Source: JAJTHC01 sp044348005
GTDB lineage: Bacteria; Cyanobacteriota; Vampirovibrionia; Vampirovibrionales; JAJTHC01
Direction of reading: 5' to 3'
Length of the DNA stretch: 64,000 nucleotides
Assembly (NCBI GenBank): GCA_044348005.1
Contig: JBIKTR010000003.1
Span: 127,662-191,661 of the forward strand
The notes below the pieces were generated by a model. The model ran no database searches, was not told the DNA's origin, and saw nothing but the letters and a program-made list of their open reading frames with translations. Positions 54,010 through 62,271 of this stretch are shown one piece after another; the first letter of the stretch is position 1, and every line of letters starts with the position of its first letter. A program made the position numbers and the translations under genes.

Positions 54010-54048
54010 GCGTACGGTATTGACATATCGTACGCATTATATTATACT
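54010..54048 (+). promoter_or_regulatory. Sigma-70 promoter with overlapping operator for the toxin-antitoxin pair
   Basis: TTGACA (54020-54025), 17-base spacer, TATACT (54043-54048): near-perfect consensus. An inverted repeat GCGTACG (54010-54016) / CGTACGC (54029-54035) straddles the -35 and spacer, as expected for an autorepressor site. Confidence 0.8.
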
Positions 54049-54081
54049 GAAAGTGTCAACGTCCAAAATAAAGACATTTGT

Positions 54082-54300
54082 ATGAGTCCACTCAATGAAA
54101 AAGCCTTTGAAAAACTGGTACGTTCTTATGGCTGTTCGATCGCACACAGTACCAAACACCATAAGATCATTGATATTGATGGACTTTTGCTGATGCCCTT
54201 TGCGATACATCACAGTAAAGGATCGAAACGAGAAGTGTTGGATGTTTATGTCAGACAGTTTTTAAGAAAAATGAAAGATGCCAATCGTGAACCCAAGTAA
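54082..54300 (+). CDS. HicA-like toxin
   Basis: 72 residues. The pattern GCSIAHSTKHHKIIDIDG, then LMPFAIHHSKGSKREVLDVYVRQFLRKM, follows the small double-stranded-RNA-binding HicA fold, with the His at the catalytic position of the usual G-S-H-H segment. HicA cleaves mRNA. The next gene overlaps by 23 bases and encodes a HicB-like antitoxin, which supports the call. It lies behind a strong promoter/operator. The similarity is short, so the family call is moderate. Confidence 0.7.
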   Translation: MSPLNEKAFEKLVRSYGCSIAHSTKHHKIIDIDGLLLMPFAIHHSKGSKREVLDVYVRQFLRKMKDANREPK

Positions 54301-54712
54301 AAAACAACTCATGGAAGACGCTCGTGTTGAATGGAGCGAAGAAGACAATTGCTTTACCGCATACTGCCCCAGTTGGGACATCGCCATTGGCACAGGTATG
54401 AGCAAAGATTCCGCCATGGAAATGCTGTCCGAAATGTTGGATGATTGCTTAGAAGATTTAGCTCAAAACAAAGTCGCCGAACTTTCAAAACCCAAACCTG
54501 TGGGACGCCCCGCCTTAGGACGTGAAACCTTCAACACCAAACTAAAACCCGAAATTAAAGACTTTTTAAAAAAGGCTGCCAAAGCCAATAAAATCAGTGC
54601 AGGGGAGTTCATTGAACGGTTGATCGCCCTTCAATTTGAGAATGTACCGAATCCGCAACATCGTAAAGGGGATGTCCTTTTTCTCAACAACACGAAAGAT
54701 GTGTGGATCTAG
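54278..54712 (+). CDS. HicB-like antitoxin
   Basis: 144 residues. An N-terminal degenerate RNase-H-like HicB domain (ARVEWSEEDNCFTAYCPSWDI, GTGMSKDSAMEMLSEMLDD) is joined to a C-terminal ribbon-helix-helix-like segment (FNTKLKPEIKDFLKKAAKANKISAGEFIERLI) that would bind the operator dyad upstream. The order toxin-antitoxin and the overlap match hicAB. An internal ATG at 54311 is another possible start. Confidence 0.75.
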   Translation: MPIVNPSKKQLMEDARVEWSEEDNCFTAYCPSWDIAIGTGMSKDSAMEMLSEMLDDCLEDLAQNKVAELSKPKPVGRPALGRETFNTKLKPEIKDFLKKAAKANKISAGEFIERLIALQFENVPNPQHRKGDVLFLNNTKDVWI

Positions 54713-54714
54713 AT

Positions 54715-54863
54715 ATAGCCGTCTTTAGAGCTTTCTGTACAGGTGGCTAGACGAGGAGCCTAGATTATTTTGTGAGGGCGTGTACATAGACGTACATAAC
54801 GGAACAAAATAATCGTAGCGACAAAGTATAGACCCTGAACAGGAAGCTCTAAAGGCGGCTATA
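54715..54863 (+). repeat. Hairpin element B, copy 1
   Basis: Outer arms 54715-54737 (ATAGCCGTCTTTAGAGC...) and 54841-54863 pair with two mismatches in 23. Inside are GGAGCCTAGA, the inner stem ATTATTTTGT (54764) / ACAAAATAAT (54804), and the shared loop GGGCGTGTACATAGACGTACATAA. The right arm overlaps the stop codon of the convergent gene at 54859. It sits just 2 bases after the antitoxin stop. Confidence 0.85.
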
Positions 54864-55683
54864 GACGACCCCGCACCTCATCGACGCCATAACCCAAGAA
54901 GGCAAAGTCATAACGACACGGATCCCCCTGGTTAAAGCGAGCCAGCCGTGCCGTCAACTCTTCTGCGGCCTTCCAATCGGTGCTGTTTCGCTTGAGTAAA
55001 CCCCACTGCCGAGACAACCGCCCCACATGGGTATCCATGGGCATGAGCAAGGCGTGGGGCGGGATTACAGACGTCCACACGCCAAAATCAACGGCATTTT
55101 CACCCAAGAACTGGTCATCTCGACACAGCCAGCGTAAGGCCATGTGCAGACGTTTGCAGGCTCCGCCTGTAGCAGGATGAGGCACCAAGTAGCGTGTGCC
55201 ATAACTATAGCCCCCCGCTAAAAAATCGGGAGGCAACCACGCATCCAACCAAGCGCTCATCACGGGCTTTAGGGTGTCACGCGTCACGCCGTGTTGGGTT
55301 TGGGGCAAACGTTCTAAACACGCCAGGTGCGACGGATGCCGTTCATAAAAGGCGTGCCACCACCGCAGTAACTGCACCAAATCCGCCCCCGTATTAAAGC
55401 GGTAGATGAAGCCTGCCAGGCGTTTTTCCACAGGCGCGAGACTTTCCGCGTGAAGCACGTCGTAGACGGGGGCTTCCAGACGGTCGAACAATTCGGTCAA
55501 CTTGCGGATGATGACTTCTCGCCTGCCGTAGCTCAACAAAGACGCCAACAAGGCGTTGGCTTCACATCGAGCAAGATCATGCTTAAACGACGCTGCAAAC
55601 TGCATGGGGTCGTCTCGCACAAAATCAGGGTGATGATAGGTCGCCACAAGGGCATCGAGCTGGGCTTTGCGGTGTGGCTTCAC
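54859..55683 (-). CDS. TIGR02757 family protein (DUF2400)
   Basis: 274 residues. Family hallmarks: ANALLASLLSYGRREVIIRKL, GGACKRLHMALRWLCRDDQ, VDFGVWTSVIPPHALLMPMDTHVGRLSRQWGLLKR, and ADWKAAEEL-like. The core recalls a helix-hairpin-helix glycosylase-like fold, but no function is established. It starts with GTG in a 4-base overlap (GTGA) with the stop of the upstream membrane protein gene, so translation is coupled. Confidence 0.85.
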   Translation of the reverse strand: MKPHRKAQLDALVATYHHPDFVRDDPMQFAASFKHDLARCEANALLASLLSYGRREVIIRKLTELFDRLEAPVYDVLHAESLAPVEKRLAGFIYRFNTGADLVQLLRWWHAFYERHPSHLACLERLPQTQHGVTRDTLKPVMSAWLDAWLPPDFLAGGYSYGTRYLVPHPATGGACKRLHMALRWLCRDDQFLGENAVDFGVWTSVIPPHALLMPMDTHVGRLSRQWGLLKRNSTDWKAAEELTARLARFNQGDPCRYDFAFLGYGVDEVRGRL

Positions 55684-56777
55684 GCAATGGCATCCAGCGT
55701 GGAGGCTTTTTTGAGGATGCTTTCTCGAAGAGAGGGCGGTAAAAATGGTGGTTTTACGACACTATACACATAAATAAACGCCAAGTGCGTGGAAAATAAA
55801 AAGCCAAAAAACAAGCCCACATTCAACAGCATATTCACCCACACGTTGCCTGAATGCGCCAAGGGGTACATCACAAAAAAGCCCAAAATCCCGACTTGAG
55901 CCGCCGCAATAAAGACGGCTCGCAGGTAATCGTGCTTAAAAAATCGCCATTGCAAAATCAAGGCTCGACCAATGGATGCATCCGTCACCAGCATCGTCAC
56001 CCACCACAAGGCGGTGGCGAGAAAGACCCCTAAGGCCGAAATCATGGAAATAAACAGGCCCATCATCCACTGGCTAATCAACGTAATTTGGGTGGCAGGC
56101 AATTTTAAAAGCATCGCTTGCATTTGAGCCGAACTGAGATTGGCCAACCGTTCAAGCGATTCAGGCGTGGCTTGCGCGAACAAATCAGGCACGCCATAGG
56201 TTTTATAAATCAGGATAAAGGGCAGAATCACCGCTGCTGCAAAGGCGATGCCTTGAATGGCGTTAATGGCGAAACTACGTCCCCAAAAGCGTCCGATGCC
56301 TTGAAACATAGGGGTAATGGTGGGTCGTAAAAAGCTTGGATGCTCAAGTTTGCTGGCGTCTTGCACGGGGCTTTGATCCCCTTCTGTGCGTTGCAGCGGG
56401 TTCATCCATCGCGGGGGGGCTTCTAACGACGCTTGGCTAAAATCAGCAAACGGCACGCGGGCAGGGTCTAATAACAGTTCTTTGGGGTGCTTTTGGGCTT
56501 CTTCTAACATCAACAACCATGTGCGCGCATGCAGGACTTGCATCCAGCCACTCATCAGCGTTAGGGTCGTCAGCATACATAAGCCTTGCCAAAGCAAAAT
56601 CACGCCTTCGCCTGTGGCGAGTTGAGCAGGCGAGGGACTCAGCAGGCCACTTAAAAGCAGAATTAAAAACAGCGGGTACATCACATCCGCATGACGCCCC
56701 GTTTGTAACCACGCCGATTTCAGCATCCAGCCCAGTCGCAAGGGGGTATTCCAAGTGGTTTCCCAAAAAGACGTCAC
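55680..56777 (-). CDS. Polytopic membrane protein of unknown function
   Basis: 365 residues beginning with GTG, with GAGGAA 8 bases upstream. About six membrane helices are visible (near 33-50, 58-82, 168-190, 235-268, 288-310, 316-345) with a long soluble loop at 95-165. Unrecognised. Coupled to the TIGR02757 gene. Confidence 0.72.
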   Translation of the reverse strand: MTSFWETTWNTPLRLGWMLKSAWLQTGRHADVMYPLFLILLLSGLLSPSPAQLATGEGVILLWQGLCMLTTLTLMSGWMQVLHARTWLLMLEEAQKHPKELLLDPARVPFADFSQASLEAPPRWMNPLQRTEGDQSPVQDASKLEHPSFLRPTITPMFQGIGRFWGRSFAINAIQGIAFAAAVILPFILIYKTYGVPDLFAQATPESLERLANLSSAQMQAMLLKLPATQITLISQWMMGLFISMISALGVFLATALWWVTMLVTDASIGRALILQWRFFKHDYLRAVFIAAAQVGILGFFVMYPLAHSGNVWVNMLLNVGLFFGFLFSTHLAFIYVYSVVKPPFLPPSLRESILKKASTLDAIA

Positions 56778-56906
56778 AACGCATTCCTCAATCTAATCAA
56801 ACCAATTAAAAATTAAGTCTAGCATAAAATCCTATTTCTGTTATGATAAAAATTAAGGTTATGAGTCTATAACACCTTGTGTTTAATTTATATGGAGACC
56901 CTGAAA

Positions 56907-57221
56907 ATGATGTTTGATATGGCCAAAATGATGAATCAAGCCAAAAAAATGCAAGATCAAATGATGAAAATTCAAGAAGAATTGGCGTCAACACGCTTTG
57001 AAGGGAAGTCCAAGAACGGGCAAGTAAGTGTTTCTTGTACAGGGAAATTTGAAGACTGGAAAGTGGACATCGCCAAAGAAGCCCAAGGGAATCAAACTGG
57101 TGCTTTAGTGGTAGAAGCCCTTGAAGCCTTAACACAATCGATTATGACGCAAACCCAAGACAAAATGGGCGTTTTGACCAAAGGCCTCAACATTCCGGGG
57201 TTCAAACTACCGGGTATGTAA
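56907..57221 (+). CDS. YbaB/EbfC family nucleoid-associated protein
   Basis: 104 residues from ATG 56907, with GGAG 9 bases upstream; two upstream in-frame starts lack a site. MAKMMNQAKKMQDQMMKIQEEL and FEGKSKNGQVSVSCTGKFEDWKVDI match the tweezer-shaped dimeric DNA-binding family. It usually lies by dnaX and recR; here it precedes mreB. Confidence 0.88.
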   Translation: MMFDMAKMMNQAKKMQDQMMKIQEELASTRFEGKSKNGQVSVSCTGKFEDWKVDIAKEAQGNQTGALVVEALEALTQSIMTQTQDKMGVLTKGLNIPGFKLPGM

Positions 57222-57308
57222 CGGGCCACTGCTGATTTTGTTTGCTTGTCTTAAACTAAAAGGGGTTATTTGTTTAACTTAACCCACCCAACAAGGAGTT
57301 CCCCCATC

Positions 57309-58397
57309 GTGAAATGGTTTAACTGGTTTAATTGGTTTGGCAACCGCCTCGAAACCCAAGATTTAGGCATTGACTTAGGTACCGCCAACACCTTGATTTG
57401 TTCCACCAAAAAAGGCGTCGTGTTGCGTGAACCTTCGGTTGTTGCCGTTGATTCTAGCCAGTTGCCCCCCCAAGTCTTGGCAGTTGGCCTTGAAGCCCGC
57501 GCCATGATGGGACGCACCCCCACCAACATTCGGGCCGTGCGCCCCCTGCGTGAAGGCGTGATCACTGATTTTGAGTGGGCTGAAGCCATGTTACGAGAGT
57601 TCATTACCAAAGTCACTGAAGGCAACAACAACGTGTTTACAGGCGCTTTAGGGCGTGTGGTGGTGTGTGTGCCGAGTCAAGCCACAGAAGTGGAGCGTCG
57701 TGCGGTTGGGGATGCCGCCTTTTCCGCCGATGCGCGTTACGTCTACATTGTGGACGAACCCATGGCCGCTGCCATTGGGGCGGGCATGCCTGTGGACAAA
57801 CCCACGGGTTCGATGATTGTGGACATTGGCGGAGGCACCACTGAAATCGCGGTATTGAGCTTAAATGGCATCGTCGTTCGAGACAGCCTGCGCATTGCGG
57901 GCGATCAAATGAATGAAGAATTGCAAGAATATCTTCGCGCCGAACATAATCTCGCCATTGGCGAACGTACGGCAGAAGACATTAAGCACACCTTGGGCAG
58001 TGCGTCTGAAAGTACGGTAGAAGCTGAAATGGATGTGCGTGGCATTGATTTAACCTCAGGTTTACCGGCCACCGTAACGCTTACGACGACTGAAATTCGT
58101 GAAACCCTCTTGCCCACCATCAATAAAATCATTGACGCCATTAAAGGAACCCTTGCCAATACCCCCCCCGAAATGGCCGCCGATATTATGGATCGCGGGA
58201 TTATGTTGGCTGGCGGTGGTGCGTTACTAAAGGGTTTAGATGAACTTATTCAAGAAGAAGTACAAGTGCCTGTTTACGTCGCAGAAGACCCCCTTTCCTG
58301 CGTGGTGATTGGGGCTGAGCGTATTTTGACGGATCCTGTCTACAAAAAAGTGCTGGAACTCACCGAATACGACGGTCGCGTTTCCGTGATGCGATAG
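57309..58397 (+). CDS. mreB: Rod-shape determining protein MreB
   Basis: 362 residues from GTG 57309, with AAGGAG 10 bases upstream. An N-terminal amphipathic stretch KWFNWFNWF, suited to membrane binding, precedes the actin fold: LGIDLGTANTLI (phosphate 1), DEPMAAAIGAGM, DIGGGTTEIAVLSL (phosphate 2) and LAGGGALLKGLDELI (adenosine). It organises side-wall peptidoglycan synthesis in rod cells. mreC/mreD do not follow; a tRNA methyltransferase gene does, 12 bases on. Confidence 0.95.
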   Translation: MKWFNWFNWFGNRLETQDLGIDLGTANTLICSTKKGVVLREPSVVAVDSSQLPPQVLAVGLEARAMMGRTPTNIRAVRPLREGVITDFEWAEAMLREFITKVTEGNNNVFTGALGRVVVCVPSQATEVERRAVGDAAFSADARYVYIVDEPMAAAIGAGMPVDKPTGSMIVDIGGGTTEIAVLSLNGIVVRDSLRIAGDQMNEELQEYLRAEHNLAIGERTAEDIKHTLGSASESTVEAEMDVRGIDLTSGLPATVTLTTTEIRETLLPTINKIIDAIKGTLANTPPEMAADIMDRGIMLAGGGALLKGLDELIQEEVQVPVYVAEDPLSCVVIGAERILTDPVYKKVLELTEYDGRVSVMR

Positions 58398-58409
58398 AAT
58401 CGCCTTGCC

Positions 58410-58979
58410 ATGACGCCTAAAAACGATTCACCCCCACCGACTTACATGTCTATGACGCCTGAAGAAAAGGGCTTATACCCAAGTATAGAGCGTTCTTCGG
58501 CTTTTTTGCCTCAATCTAGTGGTGCAAGCATTGTGCTGGTGGAACCTCAAATTCCGCAGAATACGGGCAACATCATGCGGTTGGCCGCATGTACGGGTGC
58601 ACAGCTTTTTTTGGTGGGGCATCTGGGTTTTCGCTTGCAGGACAAGGGCTTACGCCGTTCTGCGATGGATTATGAAGATGTCGTCACCCCCGTGCATCAC
58701 TATGAATTTCAGGCTGTTTTGGACGCTCACCCCCCTGAAACACCAGTGTTTTACCTCAGTGCCAAAGCCGAAAAAAGCTTGTGGGACGTCACATTCCCCC
58801 CGAAAGCCTTGCTTGTTTTTGGCAGTGAAACCAAGGGGTTGCCTGCGTCGTTTGTGAAAAACCAGCAGGCCCATGCCATTCGCATCCCGATGGTGGAAGG
58901 GGTACGGAGTCACAATTTGTCGAATTCGGTGGCGGTGGTGATGTATGAGTTTTTGCGTCAATGTAAAAAAAGGGTGTAA
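58410..58979 (+). CDS. TrmL-type tRNA (cytidine/uridine-34-2'-O)-methyltransferase
   Basis: 189 residues, SPOUT fold. The knot motifs are VEPQIPQNTGNIMRLAACTGAQL, LLVFGSETKGLP and IPMVEGVRSHNLSNSVAVVMYE, as in TrmL, which 2'-O-methylates the wobble base of tRNA-Leu. About 40 N-terminal residues precede the core. It ends within element A copy 2. Confidence 0.87.
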   Translation: MTPKNDSPPPTYMSMTPEEKGLYPSIERSSAFLPQSSGASIVLVEPQIPQNTGNIMRLAACTGAQLFLVGHLGFRLQDKGLRRSAMDYEDVVTPVHHYEFQAVLDAHPPETPVFYLSAKAEKSLWDVTFPPKALLVFGSETKGLPASFVKNQQAHAIRIPMVEGVRSHNLSNSVAVVMYEFLRQCKKRV

Positions 58980-59253
58980 TTTCCGACACACGAAAGTCGG
59001 TTTTCTGGCCACAAAAGTCTGTTTTTTGGCCACGAAAGTCTGTTTTTTGGCCACAAAAGTCGGTTTTCTGGCCACGAAAGTCGGTTTTCTGGCCACGAAA
59101 GTCTGTTTTTTGGCCACGAAAGTCGGTTTTTTTACTCGATTTTCAAGGAATGTGCTGGGGGGTGAAGGCCTGTTGAAAAAAGCCACTCTTTTTCAGTATA
59201 CCCTATTTTTAAGCCCTTTTCCTAGTGGCTAAACCCCACTATTTTGTTCGAAA
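58976..59253 (-). repeat. Repeat element A, copy 2: conserved flank plus six 21-bp units
   Basis: On the minus strand the flank (CACTAGG, GTATACTGAAAAAGAGTGG, CCTTCACCCCCC, CCTTGAAAATCGAG) and the end TTTCGTGTGTCGGAAATTA match copy 1, with six GGCCAC-bearing 21-base units between them. The element begins at the stop codon of the methyltransferase gene. The rest of the 58980-59405 gap has only a promoter-like TGGTATACT. Confidence 0.88.
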
Positions 59254-59310
59254 CGTTTCCCTCTATTCAGGGGGCTTCTTGAAAAATTAATCATTCTCTA
59301 TAACAAAACG

Positions 59311-59319
59311 TGGTATACT
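59311..59319 (+). promoter_or_regulatory. Extended -10 before the 72-residue protein gene
   Basis: TGGTATACT lies about 85 bases before ATG 59406. Confidence 0.4.
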
Positions 59320-59405
59320 CAATTTAGTTTAAAAGTTCAATGAATAAAGTTCCCCTTCAAACAATCTCTTTCTACGTTTACCCCCCAGCTTCGGAGAACA
59401 CCGCC

Positions 59406-59624
59406 ATGCATCCATTGCTTATTCCTTATTCTTCCCACCCCCATAACAGCTTTAGCCCCGCGGGTGAAACAGCCCCTTTGAGCGAAAAACCCACGGTGCC
59501 TGAAAGCCCAAGCAGCCTGAACAGCCAGATTCGAAAAACGGGGGTGACTAATGTGTTTAACCGCTATAAACACACGGTTTATGACACTTCCTTGTTTGTG
59601 GCGAGTGAGATTTTTTATAGCTAG
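59406..59624 (+). CDS. Small unknown protein
   Basis: 72 residues from ATG 59406, chosen over an upstream start because CGGAGAA is 8 bases away. It is Pro/Ser-rich and disordered at first (MHPLLIPYSSHPHNSFSP), then SLNSQIRKTGVTNVFNRYKHTVYD and a short hydrophobic tail. No signal peptide. Unrecognised; similar in style to the other disordered-N-terminus proteins. Confidence 0.55.
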   Translation: MHPLLIPYSSHPHNSFSPAGETAPLSEKPTVPESPSSLNSQIRKTGVTNVFNRYKHTVYDTSLFVASEIFYS

Positions 59625-59680
59625 GGTTCATGTAACCCGTCAACGGCTTTTTCGTCATCAGTCGGCGGAGTTGAACGTTC

Positions 59681-59908
59681 TTAGAAATAGTAGCCTAAAA
59701 TGAACGACACCACAAAAAACACCCCTGCCAAATAACGCGTCAGCGTATTTAAGGTGGTTTCAGTCCCGCGTTGGGTGGCGAAACTGGTGGTCATGCCTCC
59801 CATAATGCCGGCCCCGTCGCTTTTAGGGGAATGTAATAATACCAACAACACGACCAAACAGCCACTCATGGCTTGAATAATGAGCAAGGCGATATTGATC
59901 CATGACAT
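59681..59908 (-). CDS. secG: SecG preprotein translocase subunit
   Basis: 75 residues. Two membrane helices (5-25, 55-74) flank the conserved cytoplasmic loop LLHSPKSDGAGIMGG...FATQRGTETTL. GAGGATG precedes the ATG. It assists SecYE and SecA. Confidence 0.9.
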   Translation of the reverse strand: MSWINIALLIIQAMSGCLVVLLVLLHSPKSDGAGIMGGMTTSFATQRGTETTLNTLTRYLAGVFFVVSFILGYYF

Positions 59909-60090
59909 GGGCGCATCCTCTATCGATTCAACAAACTAATATCCTTTATCATACCATAAAATGCACGTTGTGAATGAGGCATTACACCGAAAAAACGAAT
60001 TTTAGCGTCTTGGTCATACAAGTGTCATTTTTTGTCCTTTATTTGTTACATTTTTGTTACAAATTAAAGACAATTCCTGAATCGACATGC

Positions 60091-60096
60091 TATAAT
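60091..60096 (+). promoter_or_regulatory. Extended -10 before the 87-residue protein gene
   Basis: ATGCTATAAT about 85 bases upstream of ATG 60180; possible -35 AAGACA with a 19-base spacer. Confidence 0.4.
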
Positions 60097-60179
60097 AGGC
60101 TGTACACATTTTGAAGTTTTCTACTTAGGTTGTACTTTTTCCTGTTTATTTACAATAGAATCTTTAAAGAGTTAATGTT

Positions 60180-60443
60180 ATGAACTATTTACAGTCGTTG
60201 ATTTCTCCTAGCCAAATGCCTCCTAATAACATCCAAGCTAAACATAAAACATCTTCTCAGGTCAAGCAAAACCATACCGAGTCTTCTTCTGTGATGCCGA
60301 GATCTTCAGAAATTGATCAAAATAATATGGGTATGCTCCAAGCGTGGGTGAGTGGCGGTTCTGTTACCGTGGCAAAGCCTTCTGCCAAGGGCAAAAATGT
60401 CGCCCAAAAGAATGCTGGCCAGCGTCTCGACTTTTTTGGATAA
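60180..60443 (+). CDS. Small unknown protein
   Basis: 87 residues, disordered and polar throughout (MNYLQSLISPSQMPPNNIQ), ending in a basic Lys/Ala/Asn-rich stretch. No signal peptide or helix. The AT-rich start and the promoter upstream support a gene; no family is recognised. Confidence 0.5.
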   Translation: MNYLQSLISPSQMPPNNIQAKHKTSSQVKQNHTESSSVMPRSSEIDQNNMGMLQAWVSGGSVTVAKPSAKGKNVAQKNAGQRLDFFG

Positions 60444-60537
60444 CGAGCCTGCGCTGTGGCCAAGGCCCGTGGCAAACGAGTTGACACGAGTTACTTTGCC
60501 ATTGCGTTTGGCGATTGAGTTTAGCCCTTGAAATTGC

Positions 60538-61776
60538 CTAAAATGAAGCCGTAATGCCCAGCGCCACCGCATTGGCGGACGCCCAACAGTGCTGAAAATT
60601 AAAGCCCCCTGTCATGCCATCCACATTTAACAGTTCACCTACCACATACAAATGGCGTTGGTGCTTGGCTTCTAAATTTCTTAAATGTAAGTCGTTCGCC
60701 TCGACTCCGCCTGCGGTGACGAACTCTTCTTTAAAGACCCCCTTGCCTTCTACCTGCAAAGGCAGGTGATGAATCGCTTCTACCATTTGATTGAGTTCTT
60801 TTTTGGAAAGTTCGCCCCACTTCTTGTCCAAATCAATGTTGAACTGCGCTAAAATCAGGTGCCAGTACCGCCAAGGTAAGGCGTCATGGGGTTTAATGTT
60901 TTTGACATCTCGCTTGGGGTGTTCCATTTGAATCGATTCTAAGGCCAAGCGAGTGGCGTCTTGCCGTTGGGTTGAAAGGGCATCGACAAAAAGCGTTGCT
61001 CGGTAATTGGACGCCTTTAATTCCACCGCCGAACGCGCGGAAAGCTTCAGCACAGCAGGCCCACTCACCCCCCAATGCGTCAATAACAAAGCCCCCCTTT
61101 GCTTAAACGGTTTTGGGGCATCAGGGACTTTTAAGGTGAGGGAAACCTCTTCCACACTCAGGCCGGCACAGGCGTGAAGACGCGCATCCTTCACGCAAAA
61201 GGTAAACAAGGAAGGCACCAAAGGCGTCAAACGTAAGCCTAAGCCTTGGGCCAGCTGATACCCCTGTTCTTGAGAACCGCTTGCCAAGACGACCCGTTGG
61301 GCATGAAAGCACTGCTGGTGTTGAGTTTCCACTTTAAAGGCGTTTTCATCGGTGGCCCACGTGGCGGAAACGGCGGTTTGATTGAAGTGGATCGTCACGC
61401 GATGCCGCTTGAGTTCACTTAAAAACACGTCAATAATTTCTTGAGACGCTTGGCTTTTGGGGAAAACGCGCCCGTCGGCTTCCACCACTGTTTCAACCCC
61501 ACGATCCTTGAGCCATTGCCTCATGTGACTGGGAGGAAAGGCGTTGAGTTGGCCCTTGACTTGCTTATGTTGACGCGGGTAATGCTGAAGCAAAAAAGGC
61601 AGATCATCAGAATTATGGGTCACATTACAACGCCCCCCACCAGAAATTTTGACTTTTTGCAAGGGGTTACTTTGCCGTTCAAGAATGGCGACCCGTAGGC
61701 TGGGATCTTCTTCTTTGAGTCTTAGGGCGGTGAAGCATCCTGAAGCCCCTGCCCCGATGATGAGAACGTCTAACAT
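60538..61776 (-). CDS. BaiN/HI0933-like FAD-dependent oxidoreductase
   Basis: 412 residues from ATG 61776 (AGGT upstream). FAD-binding DVLIIGAGASGCFTALRL, KISGGGRCNVTHNS, VVLASGSQEQGYQLAQGLG and the C-terminal VTAGGVEANDLHLRNLEAKHQRHLYVVGELLNVDGMTGGFNFQHCWASANAVALG all match the HI0933-like flavoprotein family. The substrate is not known for most members. Stand-alone gene. Confidence 0.88.
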   Translation of the reverse strand: MLDVLIIGAGASGCFTALRLKEEDPSLRVAILERQSNPLQKVKISGGGRCNVTHNSDDLPFLLQHYPRQHKQVKGQLNAFPPSHMRQWLKDRGVETVVEADGRVFPKSQASQEIIDVFLSELKRHRVTIHFNQTAVSATWATDENAFKVETQHQQCFHAQRVVLASGSQEQGYQLAQGLGLRLTPLVPSLFTFCVKDARLHACAGLSVEEVSLTLKVPDAPKPFKQRGALLLTHWGVSGPAVLKLSARSAVELKASNYRATLFVDALSTQRQDATRLALESIQMEHPKRDVKNIKPHDALPWRYWHLILAQFNIDLDKKWGELSKKELNQMVEAIHHLPLQVEGKGVFKEEFVTAGGVEANDLHLRNLEAKHQRHLYVVGELLNVDGMTGGFNFQHCWASANAVALGITASF

Positions 61777-62271
61777 ACGGTTTACCTGTTTTTGGGGCTG
61801 TTTTTCGCAAAGCAAACGCCCTGTTTCTTCTAAGAAAGTAGCATAAACAAGCTTGCTTCACAAAGGGCTTTTTAGGGACTTGCGGTATGAGTTCACCCAT
61901 TGTTTAATTGCCATGAACGTTGCGTTTGTTTCCAAAAAGACGTATAACGTCTCAAAACGCAGTTTTTTTTGTTGATTTTATTTTATGCTTCTGTCACACT
62001 AATTGTATTGGAATGAAGCTATATTTAAAACTGGTGAAACGTTTACATTCACCCCTTTAAGGAATTGCCTTGATGCACGTTGATTTAATCCCATCGCTTT
62101 TTCGACGACGAAGTACCCCTGCACTCGATTGCTAGGGTCGCTAAATTACTGGATTAAGGACTTTTACCCTTATTTAACGGCTTTTTACTTACCGCAATAG
62201 ATGTGCAGGACGACTCAACGACCCCCGTCGTATGGTTTTATGTCGCGTCGTATTGTTAAGGAACGTATTGA
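61777..62271. other. Leader region of the large membrane protein gene
   Basis: Mostly AT-rich up to 62040, followed by a short open frame and a stretch with ACGAC/GTCGT inverted repeats (62208-62240) before the ribosome site of the next gene. No other gene is seen. Confidence 0.4.
62073..62135 (+). CDS. Possible 20-residue leader peptide
   Basis: AAGGAAT stands 7 bases before an ATG that opens 20 codons (MHVDLIPSLFRRRSTPALDC). It lies about 140 bases before the large membrane protein gene. Nothing else supports it. Confidence 0.25.
   Translation: MHVDLIPSLFRRRSTPALDC

Noticed and set aside
58650..59186. 178-codon minus-strand frame through element A copy 2
   Set aside because: It runs antisense across the TrmL-type gene and its start half is tandem repeat.
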